A DNA stretch of 46,641 nucleotides from CAZFBA01 sp964517135 (GCA_964517135.1 CAZFBA010000032.1:1-46641), one strand, 5' to 3'; numbered from the stretch's first letter, positions 31,754 through 40,761 are shown. Notes: generated by a model from the sequence alone, not told the origin. A program made the numbers and translations.

Positions 31754-32833
31754 CTAAAAATGACTCGAAATATTCTTTAACCTGTCAATTTCTTTTTGAA
31801 CATTATCATAATTATATGCTTTGGGCTCAAGCTTTAAATACATTTCATAACCTGATATAGCTTTATCATAATCCTTTAGCCTGGAAAATGTCAGGGCAAG
31901 GTTAAAATAAGCTTTGGAATAACGATTATTCAACTCAATAGCTTTATTAAAAGAGGCTATAGCATTATCAAAATCATTGTTTTCCAGATATACCAGGCCA
32001 ATATTATTATATGCTTCATAACTATCGGGGTTATCTTTAAGTTCTGCCAGAGATCTACCCAGGTCAACATTCAATTTAGTTGATTTTGTTGCTACAGATG
32101 CTGCTGCTGTTCCTGTTGTCTCAATCTCACCAAGTGCAGAATTGTTTCTTGCAGCTATTTTAATATTCTTTCCTCGTGAGACTTTATCAAGTAAAACAAC
32201 ATTATTATTATTGTAAAGTGCCAGCAGGTTTCTAACATCTCTGGAAGAGAGTTTTCCCTGATTTTTGTTGGCTATAAGCCTTGACCCATTGACTGTTGAA
32301 GATGGAACGATAAAATCTGGATACATAATATCTTCTGGCGAACTTGTGTGCCACCAGAGGCCAAGGGCATGCCCTATTTCGTGTAAAGCTATCATATAAA
32401 TAACCTGACTTGATAAAGGCTGATTATTATTCAAAGGATGCGTAGTTACAAGATAAATAACAGTAGGATTGCCCAGTTTAGTAACACCCCAGACATAGCC
32501 ATGGCCTTTTGCCGATTCATAAAGATCCTGTTTCTTGAGTTGGCCAACCCATAAAACTTGAATATCTGCATCATCAGGATTATTTATAACTTTAAAATCA
32601 ACTTTATTGCGGGTTGCTGTTTTCCATTCTTTAAAAGCCCTTGCAACATCAACAGGATAAGAATTCTGAAACCCATTTATATTTGATTGTCGCTGAATAT
32701 AAACCTTGAGAGGCATGTTATCATTTGACCAGCGGGCATAATCTGAAGCCTCTGCAACTGAAACAGCCCCTGTTATTAGCATAGCAATTAATACTACAAA
32801 GCTCATTAAAATTATATTAATTCTTAAGAACAT
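31754..32833 (-). CDS. Secreted matrixin-type zinc metalloprotease with TPR tail
   Basis: 359 residues from the ATG at 32833, chosen for AGGAG 7 bases upstream; an in-frame ATG 45 bases earlier lacks one. A signal peptide covers about residues 1-29. An M10-like protease domain follows, with zinc motif HEIGHALGLWWH and Met-turn DIMYP. The third His is at position 12 of the motif rather than 11 as in HExxHxxGxxH, a spacing I associate with cyanobacterial matrixins. The C-terminal third has two or three TPR repeats (YEAYNNIGLVYLENNDFDNA, then YSKAYFNLALTFSRLKDYDKA). It would act outside the cytoplasm; substrate unknown. Convergent with prs. Confidence 0.82.
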   Translation of the reverse strand: MFLRINIILMSFVVLIAMLITGAVSVAEASDYARWSNDNMPLKVYIQRQSNINGFQNSYPVDVARAFKEWKTATRNKVDFKVINNPDDADIQVLWVGQLKKQDLYESAKGHGYVWGVTKLGNPTVIYLVTTHPLNNNQPLSSQVIYMIALHEIGHALGLWWHTSSPEDIMYPDFIVPSSTVNGSRLIANKNQGKLSSRDVRNLLALYNNNNVVLLDKVSRGKNIKIAARNNSALGEIETTGTAAASVATKSTKLNVDLGRSLAELKDNPDSYEAYNNIGLVYLENNDFDNAIASFNKAIELNNRYSKAYFNLALTFSRLKDYDKAISGYEMYLKLEPKAYNYDNVQKEIDRLKNISSHF

Positions 32834-33014
32834 CTCAATACTCCTGTATACCACTACTATTACCCTGTAACACATCAAAATGATTGTTGTATAATATAAT
32901 TGTTATCGACAACTATTGATTTTTTTTAATCAATATTTATCCCAGTATTAATAAATTTTAATGTATTTTTACTTCACGGGTTATTCAGTTTATCTCATTT
33001 AAAGGATTAACAAT

Positions 33015-33674
33015 ATGTACACACTATTCAATAGAGCAATTTTACTTTTAACAGGCTTTTTGCTGGTATTCAGCACCTCTATTGCTTTTGCTAAAACACC
33101 AGAAAATCTTTTAATAACAAAAGATTCAATAGGCATAGCTAAAGTTGGAAAACCTCTAAAAGATTTTAGAGATGAAGCAAAAGAAATAGGTTATACAATC
33201 AAAGAAGTAGACCAGCAATATATTGTTTATGACCGTAACGATATTCCAATTCTATATATAACAGTCTTTTTAAAAAATAAAAAGACCAGACCCATAAGAA
33301 CAATTAAAACAACCAGCTCCCGGTTTCTTTTAGACAGTGGCAAAAGTCTTATAGGAAGCACCCTTGGAGAACTCAGTGAAGACTATTCCGGGGTATCAAT
33401 TTTTAGAGTCAATACAGTCATTGAATGCCCTGAAATTGTTGATTTTAAAGGATGGCCGTTTTCAGAAAAGGCTGTTATTGGCCCCTATATTATAAAATAC
33501 GAAGCAACTTTAAACAAAATAAGAGATGAATATGGAAATGTCAAACCAGTAGGTATATATCCCACTGAATTCAGCCTTTATACTAATAAATTTATACCTG
33601 AAGCCAAAATAGAAAGCTTTTTAATTGAAGGTATCAAGCCTAAAGTTAAGTTTAAAGGGATACCAGCTGAATAA
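33015..33674 (+). CDS. Secreted protein of unknown function (219 aa)
   Basis: A signal peptide covers residues 1-26 (ILLLTGFLLVFSTSIAFA). The mature part is mixed beta with ITKDSIGIAKVGKPLKDFRD and an IGSTLGELSEDYSG segment, then two cysteine-free strands towards the end; a single Cys occurs mid-protein. No known family. It lies 36 bases before the histidine kinase gene on the same strand, so it may be co-transcribed and might act as a sensing or responding partner (inference). Confidence 0.65.
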   Translation: MYTLFNRAILLLTGFLLVFSTSIAFAKTPENLLITKDSIGIAKVGKPLKDFRDEAKEIGYTIKEVDQQYIVYDRNDIPILYITVFLKNKKTRPIRTIKTTSSRFLLDSGKSLIGSTLGELSEDYSGVSIFRVNTVIECPEIVDFKGWPFSEKAVIGPYIIKYEATLNKIRDEYGNVKPVGIYPTEFSLYTNKFIPEAKIESFLIEGIKPKVKFKGIPAE

Positions 33675-33710
33675 AATATCTTAAAGGTACAATTAAAGGC
33701 ACATTAAACA

Positions 33711-35249
33711 ATGAATTCAGACATAAACAAACAAAAATTGGTCCTGGTCGATGATGAAGAAATGGTTATTGCAAGTATCAAAAACTATTTGCTTCTAGAA
33801 ACAGATTATGAAGTAATTGCTTTCACCTCTCCTGCTGAAGCACTGAACGCAATTAGAGAAATACCTGTGAAGCTGGCCATTTCTGATTTCTTAATGCCTG
33901 AAATGAATGGCATTGAGTTTCTAAAAAACGTAAAAAGCCTTTATCCACTGGCAACATTAATACTCTTAACAGGCTATGCTGACAAAGAAAATGCTATAAA
34001 AGCTATAAATGAAATTGGCATATACAAATACGTTGAAAAGCCCTGGGATAACGAAGATCTTAAAATCACTATTGACAATGCTTTCGAGAGAACTGACTTA
34101 ATTGAAAATCTCGAAAGCAAAATCATTGAACTTAATCAGGCACAAACAGAACTAAAAAATTACAGCGAACAGCTTGAAGATACCGTCAAAGAACGTACAC
34201 TAAGCCTGACATACGCTAATGCAGAACTTAATGCTATTATTAAATCTTCAGCAGATGGAATTCTAACACTTAGCCAGCAAATGCTTATTACATCTGCGAA
34301 CCCGGCCATAGTAAATCTAAAAGGCAGCAATATTCAGGATATACTTAATAAAAAACTTACTGATATAATAAAATGTAACAATACCTGCTTTTATGACGGA
34401 AAAATAACTACCGACTCAATTATTGATAGCAACTGTATCATCTATAATTCAACATATAATAAAAATATACCTGTTGAATTAAGCATAGCCCCTATTTATG
34501 GAGAAGAAGAAGAAATTGCACACGATTATGTCGTCGTAGTAAGAGATATTACCGCCCAAAAAGAAAATGAAAGATTGCGTGAAGACTTTATAGCTACCCT
34601 TACTCACGACCTGAGAACCCCTCTTTTGGCTGCAATACAAACCCTGAATTTCTTTCTTGACGGCACCCTTGGCGAATTATCAGAACGCCAGTGTAAGCTG
34701 CTCGACACAATGCGCATCAGTAACAAAGATATGCTCGGTCTTGTCAATGCACTGCTTGAAGTTTATAAGTATGAAGCAGGTGAACTGTGCCTTATAAAAG
34801 ATACTTTCAATGTAAAAGAACTTATATTTTCTTGCATAGAAGAAATAACTTCTCTTTTGAGTAAGAAAAACCTCTCCATTGAAATAGATTTACCTGATAC
34901 TGATATTTCTATCACCGCAGATAAAAAAGAATTAAGGCGGGTGTTGGCAAACTATCTCGGAAATGCTATAAATTATACACCAGCAGAAAGAAAAATTACT
35001 ATAAAAGCTGAATCTGATGAACATTTAATCACTATAAGCGTGACTGACACAGGCCGGGGCATACCTGAAACTGACCTGAAAAACCTATTTCAAAGATTCT
35101 CTCAGGGCACTTCCAAACAACGTTCTACCGGCACCGGCTTAGGCTTATATCTTTCAAGGCAAATAATTGAAGCTCATGGCGGTAAGGTATGGGCTACAAG
35201 CAAAGAAAATATCGGTTCAACCTTCGGGTTTACTATTCCCGTTAAATAG
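33711..35249 (+). CDS. Hybrid histidine kinase (receiver - coiled coil - PAS-like - HisKA - HATPase)
   Basis: 512 residues, no membrane helix. Residues 9-125 form a complete receiver (acidic pair Asp14-Asp15, acceptor Asp59 in ISDFLMPEMNG, Thr87, Lys110 in VEKPW). A coiled coil spans about 128-165, then a PAS-like sensor (about 172-285). The HisKA H-box is ATLTHDLRTPL with His299, and the HATPase domain has N-box NYLGNAINYTP, TGRGIPETDL and TGTGLGLYLSRQIIEAHGG. A receiver at the N-terminus suggests input from another kinase. Its gene is 13 bases before a NarL-type regulator, the evident output partner. Confidence 0.93.
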   Translation: MNSDINKQKLVLVDDEEMVIASIKNYLLLETDYEVIAFTSPAEALNAIREIPVKLAISDFLMPEMNGIEFLKNVKSLYPLATLILLTGYADKENAIKAINEIGIYKYVEKPWDNEDLKITIDNAFERTDLIENLESKIIELNQAQTELKNYSEQLEDTVKERTLSLTYANAELNAIIKSSADGILTLSQQMLITSANPAIVNLKGSNIQDILNKKLTDIIKCNNTCFYDGKITTDSIIDSNCIIYNSTYNKNIPVELSIAPIYGEEEEIAHDYVVVVRDITAQKENERLREDFIATLTHDLRTPLLAAIQTLNFFLDGTLGELSERQCKLLDTMRISNKDMLGLVNALLEVYKYEAGELCLIKDTFNVKELIFSCIEEITSLLSKKNLSIEIDLPDTDISITADKKELRRVLANYLGNAINYTPAERKITIKAESDEHLITISVTDTGRGIPETDLKNLFQRFSQGTSKQRSTGTGLGLYLSRQIIEAHGGKVWATSKENIGSTFGFTIPVK

Positions 35250-35262
35250 ATAGAGGAAAATA

Positions 35263-35952
35263 ATGAGTGAAGATAGAAAAACAATAAGGGTTCTACTCGT
35301 TGAAGACCATACAATGACCAGAATGGGTTTACAACTTGTTCTTGAAAAAGCCGAAAACATTGAACTAATCGGTGAAGCAGAAGATGGCGAAGAAGGTGTC
35401 AAAAAAGCAAAAGAACTTAAACCTGATGTCATACTTATGGATATTGGTTTGCCTGTTATAGATGGCATTGAGGCAACTCAAAAGATCAAGGAAAGCAATT
35501 TACCTTCAAGAATACTAGTTTTTACTTCAAGAGATAGTGAAGATGACGTTTTTGCCGCACTTGGCGCCGGGGCTGATGCATACTGTATGAAAGGTGCTTC
35601 TCCTGAGCAGCTAACATCTGCTATTAAAGCTGTTAATGAAGGTACAGCCTGGCTTGATCCTGCTATTGCAAGAACTGTTCTCAATGCTATTAACAAAAAC
35701 AGCTTATCAAAAAATATTGAAGAGAAAGTTGAACCTCAAAAAACCCGTTCAGATCTGGCTAAACTTCTAACAGAGAGAGAACTTGAGGTCTTAAAACTTA
35801 TTGTAGATGGGCTTTCAAACCCACAAATAGCAGAACGTCTTTTTATTACAAGGGCTACAGCAAAAGCCCATGTCCACAGTATTCTTCAAAAGCTATGCGT
35901 TGATGACAGAACCCAAGCTGCCGTCACTGCCATGAGGGAAGGACTGATTTAA
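35263..35952 (+). CDS. NarL/FixJ-family response regulator, partner of the hybrid kinase
   Basis: 229 residues. Complete receiver: acceptor Asp60 (VILMDIGLPVIDG), Thr/Ser and Lys110 (DAYCMKGAS). C-terminal LuxR-type helix-turn-helix at about 165-225 (LTERELEVLKLIVDGLSNPQ, ending LCVDDRTQAAVTAMREGLI), the form typical of cyanobacterial-lineage regulators. It follows the kinase by 13 bases. Its last 60 bases overlap the convergent HAD gene. A close paralogue lies at 39673-40347; both carry the unusual shared stretch AWLDPAIA before the linker. Confidence 0.93.
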   Translation: MSEDRKTIRVLLVEDHTMTRMGLQLVLEKAENIELIGEAEDGEEGVKKAKELKPDVILMDIGLPVIDGIEATQKIKESNLPSRILVFTSRDSEDDVFAALGAGADAYCMKGASPEQLTSAIKAVNEGTAWLDPAIARTVLNAINKNSLSKNIEEKVEPQKTRSDLAKLLTERELEVLKLIVDGLSNPQIAERLFITRATAKAHVHSILQKLCVDDRTQAAVTAMREGLI

Positions 35953-36840
35953 AATTATTTTTATACCTTCAAGGAGGCCTGCTGCACCATCTGATTTTGT
36001 AAAAATCAGGTTGTTTTTCTGTTTTTCCGGTAACAGGTCAAGATTTTTGCGTAACAAAAGGGGATGAGCGTTATTAACCACTATTGACCTGAAACCGCAG
36101 GTTAACATATGAAAATCATTACCGCCATCGCCTGCCACTATAACTTCTGACTTTTCTAACCCCATTTTCTTTCTTATAAAGTCAACGGCCAGTGCTTTAT
36201 TAGAAGAAGACGGCATCATTACGTATACTCCACCAGTTTCATCTCGCATTGCTCTAACATATTCAGCTTTTTTCTTATCTATAGAATCAAGAACCGCAAG
36301 GCCCATATCAACATATTCTTTCTGTATATAATCAAATATAACATTAACTTTAGTGTTATTTATCTTGCATTCTTGTTCCAGAGTGGTTTTTATTTCATCT
36401 AGCATCTTATAATAAATTATACATTCATAATAATAACGACTTGGTTTATACCTTACACTTACCACTGAAGGATAATCATCACCAAAGCGTAGCTTTTCAG
36501 CAGTTTTTATGATAGCTTCACGGCATGCTTTTCTATCCCAGCCTTTTGAAATTTGTCTGAACCAGCTTCTATCAACCCAGTATTTCTTTAAAGGTACAAG
36601 ATATGACTTTCTTCTGCGGTATACTTTGGCTCCATTGAGGGTTACAAGATAATCAGGATAAACCAGTTTCATCTTATTTTGTCTGTAAAACAGCCTTGAA
36701 AGCTTTCTAAAGTTCTTTATGTCACGTCCTGTAACGAATACAACACTTATATCATAGTCTTTAAAGAGAGAAAAAAGCTCACTGATGACCTCTTTTTCTC
36801 CTAATACAAGTGTTCCATCAAGATCTGTTGCTAATAACAT
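35893..36840 (-). CDS. HAD-family phosphatase (sucrose-phosphatase/Cof-like)
   Basis: 315 residues. Catalytic motif I LLATDLDGTLV (nucleophile Asp6 or so, acid Asp two later), motif II VVFVTGRDIKNF, Lys in SNKALAVDFIRKK, and motif IV VIVAGDGGNDFHMLTCG. The C2-type cap between them and the SSNKALAVDF context resemble sucrose-6-phosphate phosphatase-like HAD enzymes. The substrate is probably a sugar phosphate but cannot be fixed from sequence. Its last 20 codons overlap the 3' end of the NarL regulator on the other strand, and no terminator is visible between them. Confidence 0.82.
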   Translation of the reverse strand: MLLATDLDGTLVLGEKEVISELFSLFKDYDISVVFVTGRDIKNFRKLSRLFYRQNKMKLVYPDYLVTLNGAKVYRRRKSYLVPLKKYWVDRSWFRQISKGWDRKACREAIIKTAEKLRFGDDYPSVVSVRYKPSRYYYECIIYYKMLDEIKTTLEQECKINNTKVNVIFDYIQKEYVDMGLAVLDSIDKKKAEYVRAMRDETGGVYVMMPSSSNKALAVDFIRKKMGLEKSEVIVAGDGGNDFHMLTCGFRSIVVNNAHPLLLRKNLDLLPEKQKNNLIFTKSDGAAGLLEGIKIILNQSFPHGSDGSLGSVINA

Positions 36841-37153
36841 AATTTTTACTGGCTTTTCCCTGATAACATTAAAACTATTTTGCTTTAATGATTATTTAAA
36901 ATAAGTTACATTCAACAATACCATGTTTCAGATAATCATTGAAGCCATCCTGACTGACTTAACCATACAAAACATCCAGTAGCTTGCATTTTGATGTTCT
37001 CTGTTGAATGCATTTTTATATGGTAAAAAGCTAATTATATGTATTAATTATTAAAATACTAAATTGTTTTGCTTAAGTAAAGGGGTTTTCGAGTTTTATT
37101 TACATCGAAGGTTGTTTCTGTGGTGCTTGTTGAAGAAAAATATTAACCTGAAT
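36841..37153. other. Intergenic region upstream of the first HAD gene
   Basis: 313 bases, AT-rich, between two leftward HAD genes. No gene, clear terminator or repeat was seen; promoter elements for the HAD gene are likely but not distinct. Confidence 0.4.
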
Positions 37154-37993
37154 TCAGAGCCAGTTTAATTTTTGCATAATCCACTTAATGCCCTCTGGCC
37201 CGGGATATTCAGGAGGGGCTATAATTATTTTGCCTTTAACAAAAGGCATTGCTTCTTTTGCCCTTGATATAATCCAGTCGGTGCTGTTACCTACAAGGCA
37301 ACCATACCACCATTCATATTGCCCGGGCATATCAACAATAGTCTGAATATCATTTCGATCATCACCAAAGCATGCAATGGCTTCAACAGTATCTCCCTGG
37401 TTTTCCAGATAATCTTTCAGGAAAATAAGGGCATTACCTTTACCTGCTTTCAGTGGAAATATCTCGCAAACAAACTTTAGAAGCCCTGGTGGTGGTGTCT
37501 GAGAAGATTGAGCATGGATTATCTTTATATTCTGATCTGAAACTGCTTGCTGCAATTTCTGAATAACCTCTCCTGCTTCTTCAAAGCTCTTCCTGTGAAA
37601 GTAGTATAACAGCTTAAAGTTATAAACTTCAGGATACAGGTCAAGCATTAACTCTTCTGCCAGAGGAGTTAAACGTTCCAGTAAAAGAGATCTATTCCAC
37701 TGGTCTTGCAGGTGGTCTGACCATTCCTTCAAAGTCACGTAATCATTGCCATTATGGTAATAAATATCAGTACCATTATTACAGATAAAAAACCGCATAG
37801 CCCCCATAAACAGCTCATAGTCATCAGGGAAATATGTTTTAACTTTCTCTTTGACCAGTGCTATGCCACGTCCGGTATTAATAACACTAATAATATTGGA
37901 TGGTAAAGATTTCAGCAAATCAATACAGTCTTTTTCAAGGTTATTAAACCTCAGCGTACCGTCAAAATCCAGTGAAGCTATTTTAATGTTCAT
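37154..37993 (-). CDS. HAD-superfamily hydrolase (279 aa)
   Basis: Motif I IASLDFDGTLRF near the N-terminus, motif II SVINTGRGIALVKEK, and motif IV EAIACFGDDRNDIQTIVDMPG; the Lys is probably in GKGNALIFLKDYL. The cap between is C2-like. Only distantly similar to the HAD protein on its right, so probably not a recent duplicate. There is no strong ribosome site. A sugar-phosphate phosphatase or related enzyme is the best guess; the substrate is unknown. Confidence 0.75.
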   Translation of the reverse strand: MNIKIASLDFDGTLRFNNLEKDCIDLLKSLPSNIISVINTGRGIALVKEKVKTYFPDDYELFMGAMRFFICNNGTDIYYHNGNDYVTLKEWSDHLQDQWNRSLLLERLTPLAEELMLDLYPEVYNFKLLYYFHRKSFEEAGEVIQKLQQAVSDQNIKIIHAQSSQTPPPGLLKFVCEIFPLKAGKGNALIFLKDYLENQGDTVEAIACFGDDRNDIQTIVDMPGQYEWWYGCLVGNSTDWIISRAKEAMPFVKGKIIIAPPEYPGPEGIKWIMQKLNWL

Positions 37994-38157
37994 TTTAGTA
38001 AAATCCGTTTATTAGACGATTCTATTTTGTTAAATCTGACTTTCAATTAATGGGTTTTTTGTCCTTCTAATACAATCTGAAAATCCAGACAATGCTTACT
38101 CTATCAGAATCTTGTAGAGAGGTAAAGTTTAGACACCTGAAACACTGTAAATACTTT

Positions 38158-38212
38158 AAAACTGATGCATAACCACAAAGACAGATTTTTAAAAATCGAA
38201 AACTTTTTAACC
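38158..38212 (+). repeat. Dispersed element, copy E
   Basis: ACTGATGCATAACCAC, ACAGATTTTT and AAAATCGAAAACTTTTTAA in sequence: the left end of copy D joined to the inner right arm of copy B. It then runs into CCCCCTCCC instead of the GTTATGCAC end, so the right end is lost or altered. Confidence 0.65.
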
Positions 38213-38289
38213 CCCTCCCTATTTTTGCTGGAATCAGTAATTTCTTAATTAATCAGAGGTTCCATAAATTAATCACAAAAATACACCAT

Positions 38290-38339
38290 CTGGAGGAGGT
38301 ACAAACCTGATAGTATGAGCAGGTTTTACTCCTGCCAGT
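38290..38339 (+). promoter_or_regulatory. Extended hairpin in the leader of the TPR gene
   Basis: CTGGAGGAGGTACAAACCTG (38290-38309) pairs with CAGGTTTTACTCCTGCCAG (38320-38338) over about 17 pairs with small bulges. A second hairpin at 38351-38399 repeats the TTTTACTCC(T/A)GC word in its 3' arm. Possible structured leader; no known riboswitch class recognised. Confidence 0.4.
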
Positions 38340-38477
38340 AGATGTATGAGAAATTAAACCGGGTGATTATAGATTTTACTCCAGCTGGTTGATTTAATAT
38401 ATAGCACAAAAAGCTATTATGAATACAAACAGGGGAACAGGAGATGGCTATTAGTATTAACATAAGGTGTAAATTCT

Positions 38478-39305
38478 ATGGTACTAGGGGAAAAGACTAT
38501 TAAGCAAGGGGTTAAAATCAAAGCTTCCATAATTAAAAAGGCAAAAGAATTCTGCAATCAGGTTGATAACCCAAATCAAAAGAAACATGGCAAAGCCTAT
38601 AATCACTTTGTAATGGCCGAAGCACTGCGCTGCAAAGATAATATATGGGAAGCTATTGAAGAATATCAAAAAGCAATCGAGTTAAGAGCTGACTATTATG
38701 AAGCTCACTATGGCCTGGCAATCGCTTACAAACGTGTAGGCCACCTTAAAGGATCTATAGAAGAGTTTGGCAGGGCAAAATGCATTTCTCCGTTTGATAA
38801 AACTCTGCATTATCAGCTGGCAAACTGTTTTTATGAAATAGGTGATATATTAAAAGCTATTAAATCTTATAAAAGAGCAATAAAAATTGATCATGACTAC
38901 CTTGAAGCCTATTTTGGCCTAGCACTGGCCTTTGAATTCAATAATGAACTTGATAATGCAATTAGAACATATAAAAAGATTTTAGAAAAAGATGAAACAT
39001 ATGTGTCTGCCTATAACAACCTTGGCAGTACTTATATGCGTGTAGGGCTTATAAAAGCTGCTGTTGATTGCTTTAAAAAACTGGTTGAGCTTAACCCGGT
39101 TTATGCCAGAGGCTTTCTGGGTTTAGGTGTAGCACTGGATAAGGCAAATCAGCCTGTTGAATCTATAAGAGCTTATAAGAAATATCTTGAACTCAAACCG
39201 ACTTCTAGAAACGCCCAGTATGTCTTAAAAAGAATTAAAACACTAAAAAGCCAGCATAAACAATCTCAAATAAACAATAAATCAAAACTTGTTTCTATTA
39301 AATAA
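38478..39305 (+). CDS. TPR-repeat protein (275 aa)
   Basis: About six tetratricopeptide repeats fill residues 38-250 (AYNHFVMAEALRCKDNIWEA, HYGLAIAYKRVGHLKGSI, YQLANCFYEIGDILKAIKSY, YFGLALAFEFNNELDNAI, YNNLGSTYMRVGLIKAAV, FLGLGVALDKANQPVESI). There is no signal peptide or catalytic domain, so this is a cytoplasmic adaptor. The N-terminal 35 residues and the C-terminal tail are Lys-rich. A weak AAGG ribosome site precedes the ATG. It stands alone with its own strong terminator. Partners unknown. Confidence 0.85.
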   Translation: MVLGEKTIKQGVKIKASIIKKAKEFCNQVDNPNQKKHGKAYNHFVMAEALRCKDNIWEAIEEYQKAIELRADYYEAHYGLAIAYKRVGHLKGSIEEFGRAKCISPFDKTLHYQLANCFYEIGDILKAIKSYKRAIKIDHDYLEAYFGLALAFEFNNELDNAIRTYKKILEKDETYVSAYNNLGSTYMRVGLIKAAVDCFKKLVELNPVYARGFLGLGVALDKANQPVESIRAYKKYLELKPTSRNAQYVLKRIKTLKSQHKQSQINNKSKLVSIK

Positions 39306-39341
39306 TATTACTCAACTACTACTAGTGCCATAAGGAACTTT

Positions 39342-39366
39342 AGCCTGAATATCAGGCTTTTTTTTG
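39342..39366 (+). terminator. Terminator of the TPR gene
   Basis: 7-bp perfect stem AGCCTGA / TCAGGCT with loop ATA, then a T-run of eight, 36 bases past the stop. Confidence 0.9.
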
Positions 39367-39393
39367 CATAAAAAAAAGAGCCTTCTGGCTCTT
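39366..39393 (-). terminator. Leftward terminator (candidate ncRNA or NarL gene)
   Basis: Minus-strand stem AAGAGCC / GGCTCTT, loop AGAA, then eight T. It lies about 280 bases beyond the NarL gene's stop, more than a typical 3' end needs. Confidence 0.85.
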
Positions 39394-39610
39394 GATCTAT
39401 CAAAACCTCACCCGAGAGAGTAAATAGGGATACCGATTTTCGGTATAGGGGTTTTCGTTTATATCGGGGATACTAACTTTTGTTAGTAATGCCCTTGGGA
39501 TATTTCTATCTTACTACTAACTATAGTTAGGTGCAACCCTGCGATTTGCATGCCTTTACAAATCTTTACACTCGCTGAATGGCTGCCATAACGGGTATAT
39601 TGACTTCATA
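39366..39610 (-). ncRNA. Candidate structured RNA ending at a strong terminator
   Basis: The 280 bases between the NarL gene's stop and its terminator are less AT-rich than other gaps here. They can form several hairpins on the minus strand: CTAACTATAGTTAG (palindrome), ACTAACAAAAGTTAGT, and ATACCGAAAATCGGTAT, followed by the terminator. No open frame of note. It does not match tmRNA, SRP, RNase P or 6S patterns that I know. It could also be a structured 3' untranslated region. Confidence 0.4.
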
Positions 39611-39672
39611 AATTTTTAAAAACATGCATTATTAAAAACAAATTTCTTCAGGTTTTAAAAACTTAAATGCCC

Positions 39673-40347
39673 TTAAATAAGGCCATCTTTAAGAGCTCTG
39701 ATGGCTGCTTGAGTTCTATCATCTACTGATAGTTTTTGAAGGATATTACGGATGTGCGTTTTAACTGTCGTTTCAGCTATATTAAGCCTGGAAGCTATTT
39801 CCTGATTGCTGAGTCCTTCTACTACAAGGCTTAATACATCTATTTCTCTGGTTGTTAGTCCATATTGTTCGGCTGTATTATTTTCTGTATCTATATTCAG
39901 GTTGTCTTTAATTCTGACATTTCTGAGAACCCTGTCAGCAATTGCAGGATCCAGCCAGGCAATGCCATCAAAAACTGTTTTAATAGCAATAACAAGCTTC
40001 TCAGGTGGAATATCTTTCAGGCAATAAGCATCTGCTCCTGCTTTCAGAGCAGCAAAAACATCCTTATCTTCTTCTTTAATAGTTAAAATAATAACTTTAA
40101 TATCAGGAAATCTTTCTTTGACAGCTTTTGTAGCCTTTACACCATCCATTACAGGCAGCCCAATGTCCATAAGTATTACATCCGGGTGCAATTTTTCTGT
40201 CATTTCAAGACATATGCGACCATTTTCAGCTTCTCCAACAACTTCTATTGCATCATCAATAGACAGAGAATGTTTCATGCCTACTCTCATAAGGGCATGA
40301 TCTTCAACAAGCAAGACTTTTATTTTTGAAGAGTGTTTTTTGTCCAT
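39673..40347 (-). CDS. NarL/FixJ-family response regulator (second copy)
   Basis: 224 residues, full receiver (acceptor Asp61 in VILMDIGLPVMDG, Lys111 in DAYCLKD) and LuxR-type helix-turn-helix (LTTREIDVLSLVVEGLSNQE, ending KLSVDDRTQAAIRALKDGLI). A clear paralogue of the regulator at 35263-35952 along its length. No kinase is adjacent, so it may share the hybrid kinase 4 kb away. Weak ribosome site. The probable terminator is beyond the structured region to its left. Confidence 0.92.
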   Translation of the reverse strand: MDKKHSSKIKVLLVEDHALMRVGMKHSLSIDDAIEVVGEAENGRICLEMTEKLHPDVILMDIGLPVMDGVKATKAVKERFPDIKVIILTIKEEDKDVFAALKAGADAYCLKDIPPEKLVIAIKTVFDGIAWLDPAIADRVLRNVRIKDNLNIDTENNTAEQYGLTTREIDVLSLVVEGLSNQEIASRLNIAETTVKTHIRNILQKLSVDDRTQAAIRALKDGLI

Positions 40348-40761
40348 AATAAATCCTGTTAAGGTATTGTTTATTACCTGTTACCAGATTAAATTATCTT
40401 TATTAAAGGGTTTATAGCTCAAAAACCAGGTTTTACTAATAATCCAGGATAAAAACAATATATCATAGAAATAATTTTTGATTGAAACACAGTCGTTTTA
40501 AGAAAAATAACTATAAGTTTAAAACCCTTTTTGTTAAGTATATTGGTTAATACCAGAATATTTTAGCTGATATTCTAAATTATGATGCAGAATACAGGTA
40601 TTAAACAATCATTTTTTAAACCGGTGAAGGTTTCTGCTAAGTTGCCAGTTTTTTTTCAGGTATTTAAATATGTTAAAATAGCCTCTAACCGGCACAATAA
40701 AAGCATAAGTATTTATAAAGTATTCTTAATCAAGATAATCTAGTCTATTCTGGAGCAAACA
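40348..40761. other. Divergent region between NarL regulator and galT
   Basis: 414 bases with no gene. Rightward promoter candidate at 40642-40670; otherwise AT-rich without features. Confidence 0.45.
40642..40670 (+). promoter_or_regulatory. Promoter candidate for the galT operon
   Basis: -35 TTGCCA (40642-40647) and -10 TAAATA (40665-40670) at 17-base spacing. A second -10-like TAAAAT follows. The leader would be about 85 bases. Confidence 0.4.

Larger units (their letters stand above)
37994..38477. other. 484-base divergent region with element copy E and two hairpins
   Basis: No gene seen. Element copy E lies at 38158-38212. Structured segments at 38290-38339 and 38351-38399 precede the TPR gene and probably lie in its 5' leader. 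Confidence 0.5.

Noticed and set aside
39394..39610. tmRNA, prompted by an AGCGAGTGTAAAGA stretch similar to part of tmRNA
   Set aside because: No tag reading frame, no tRNA-like ends and no T arm were found.
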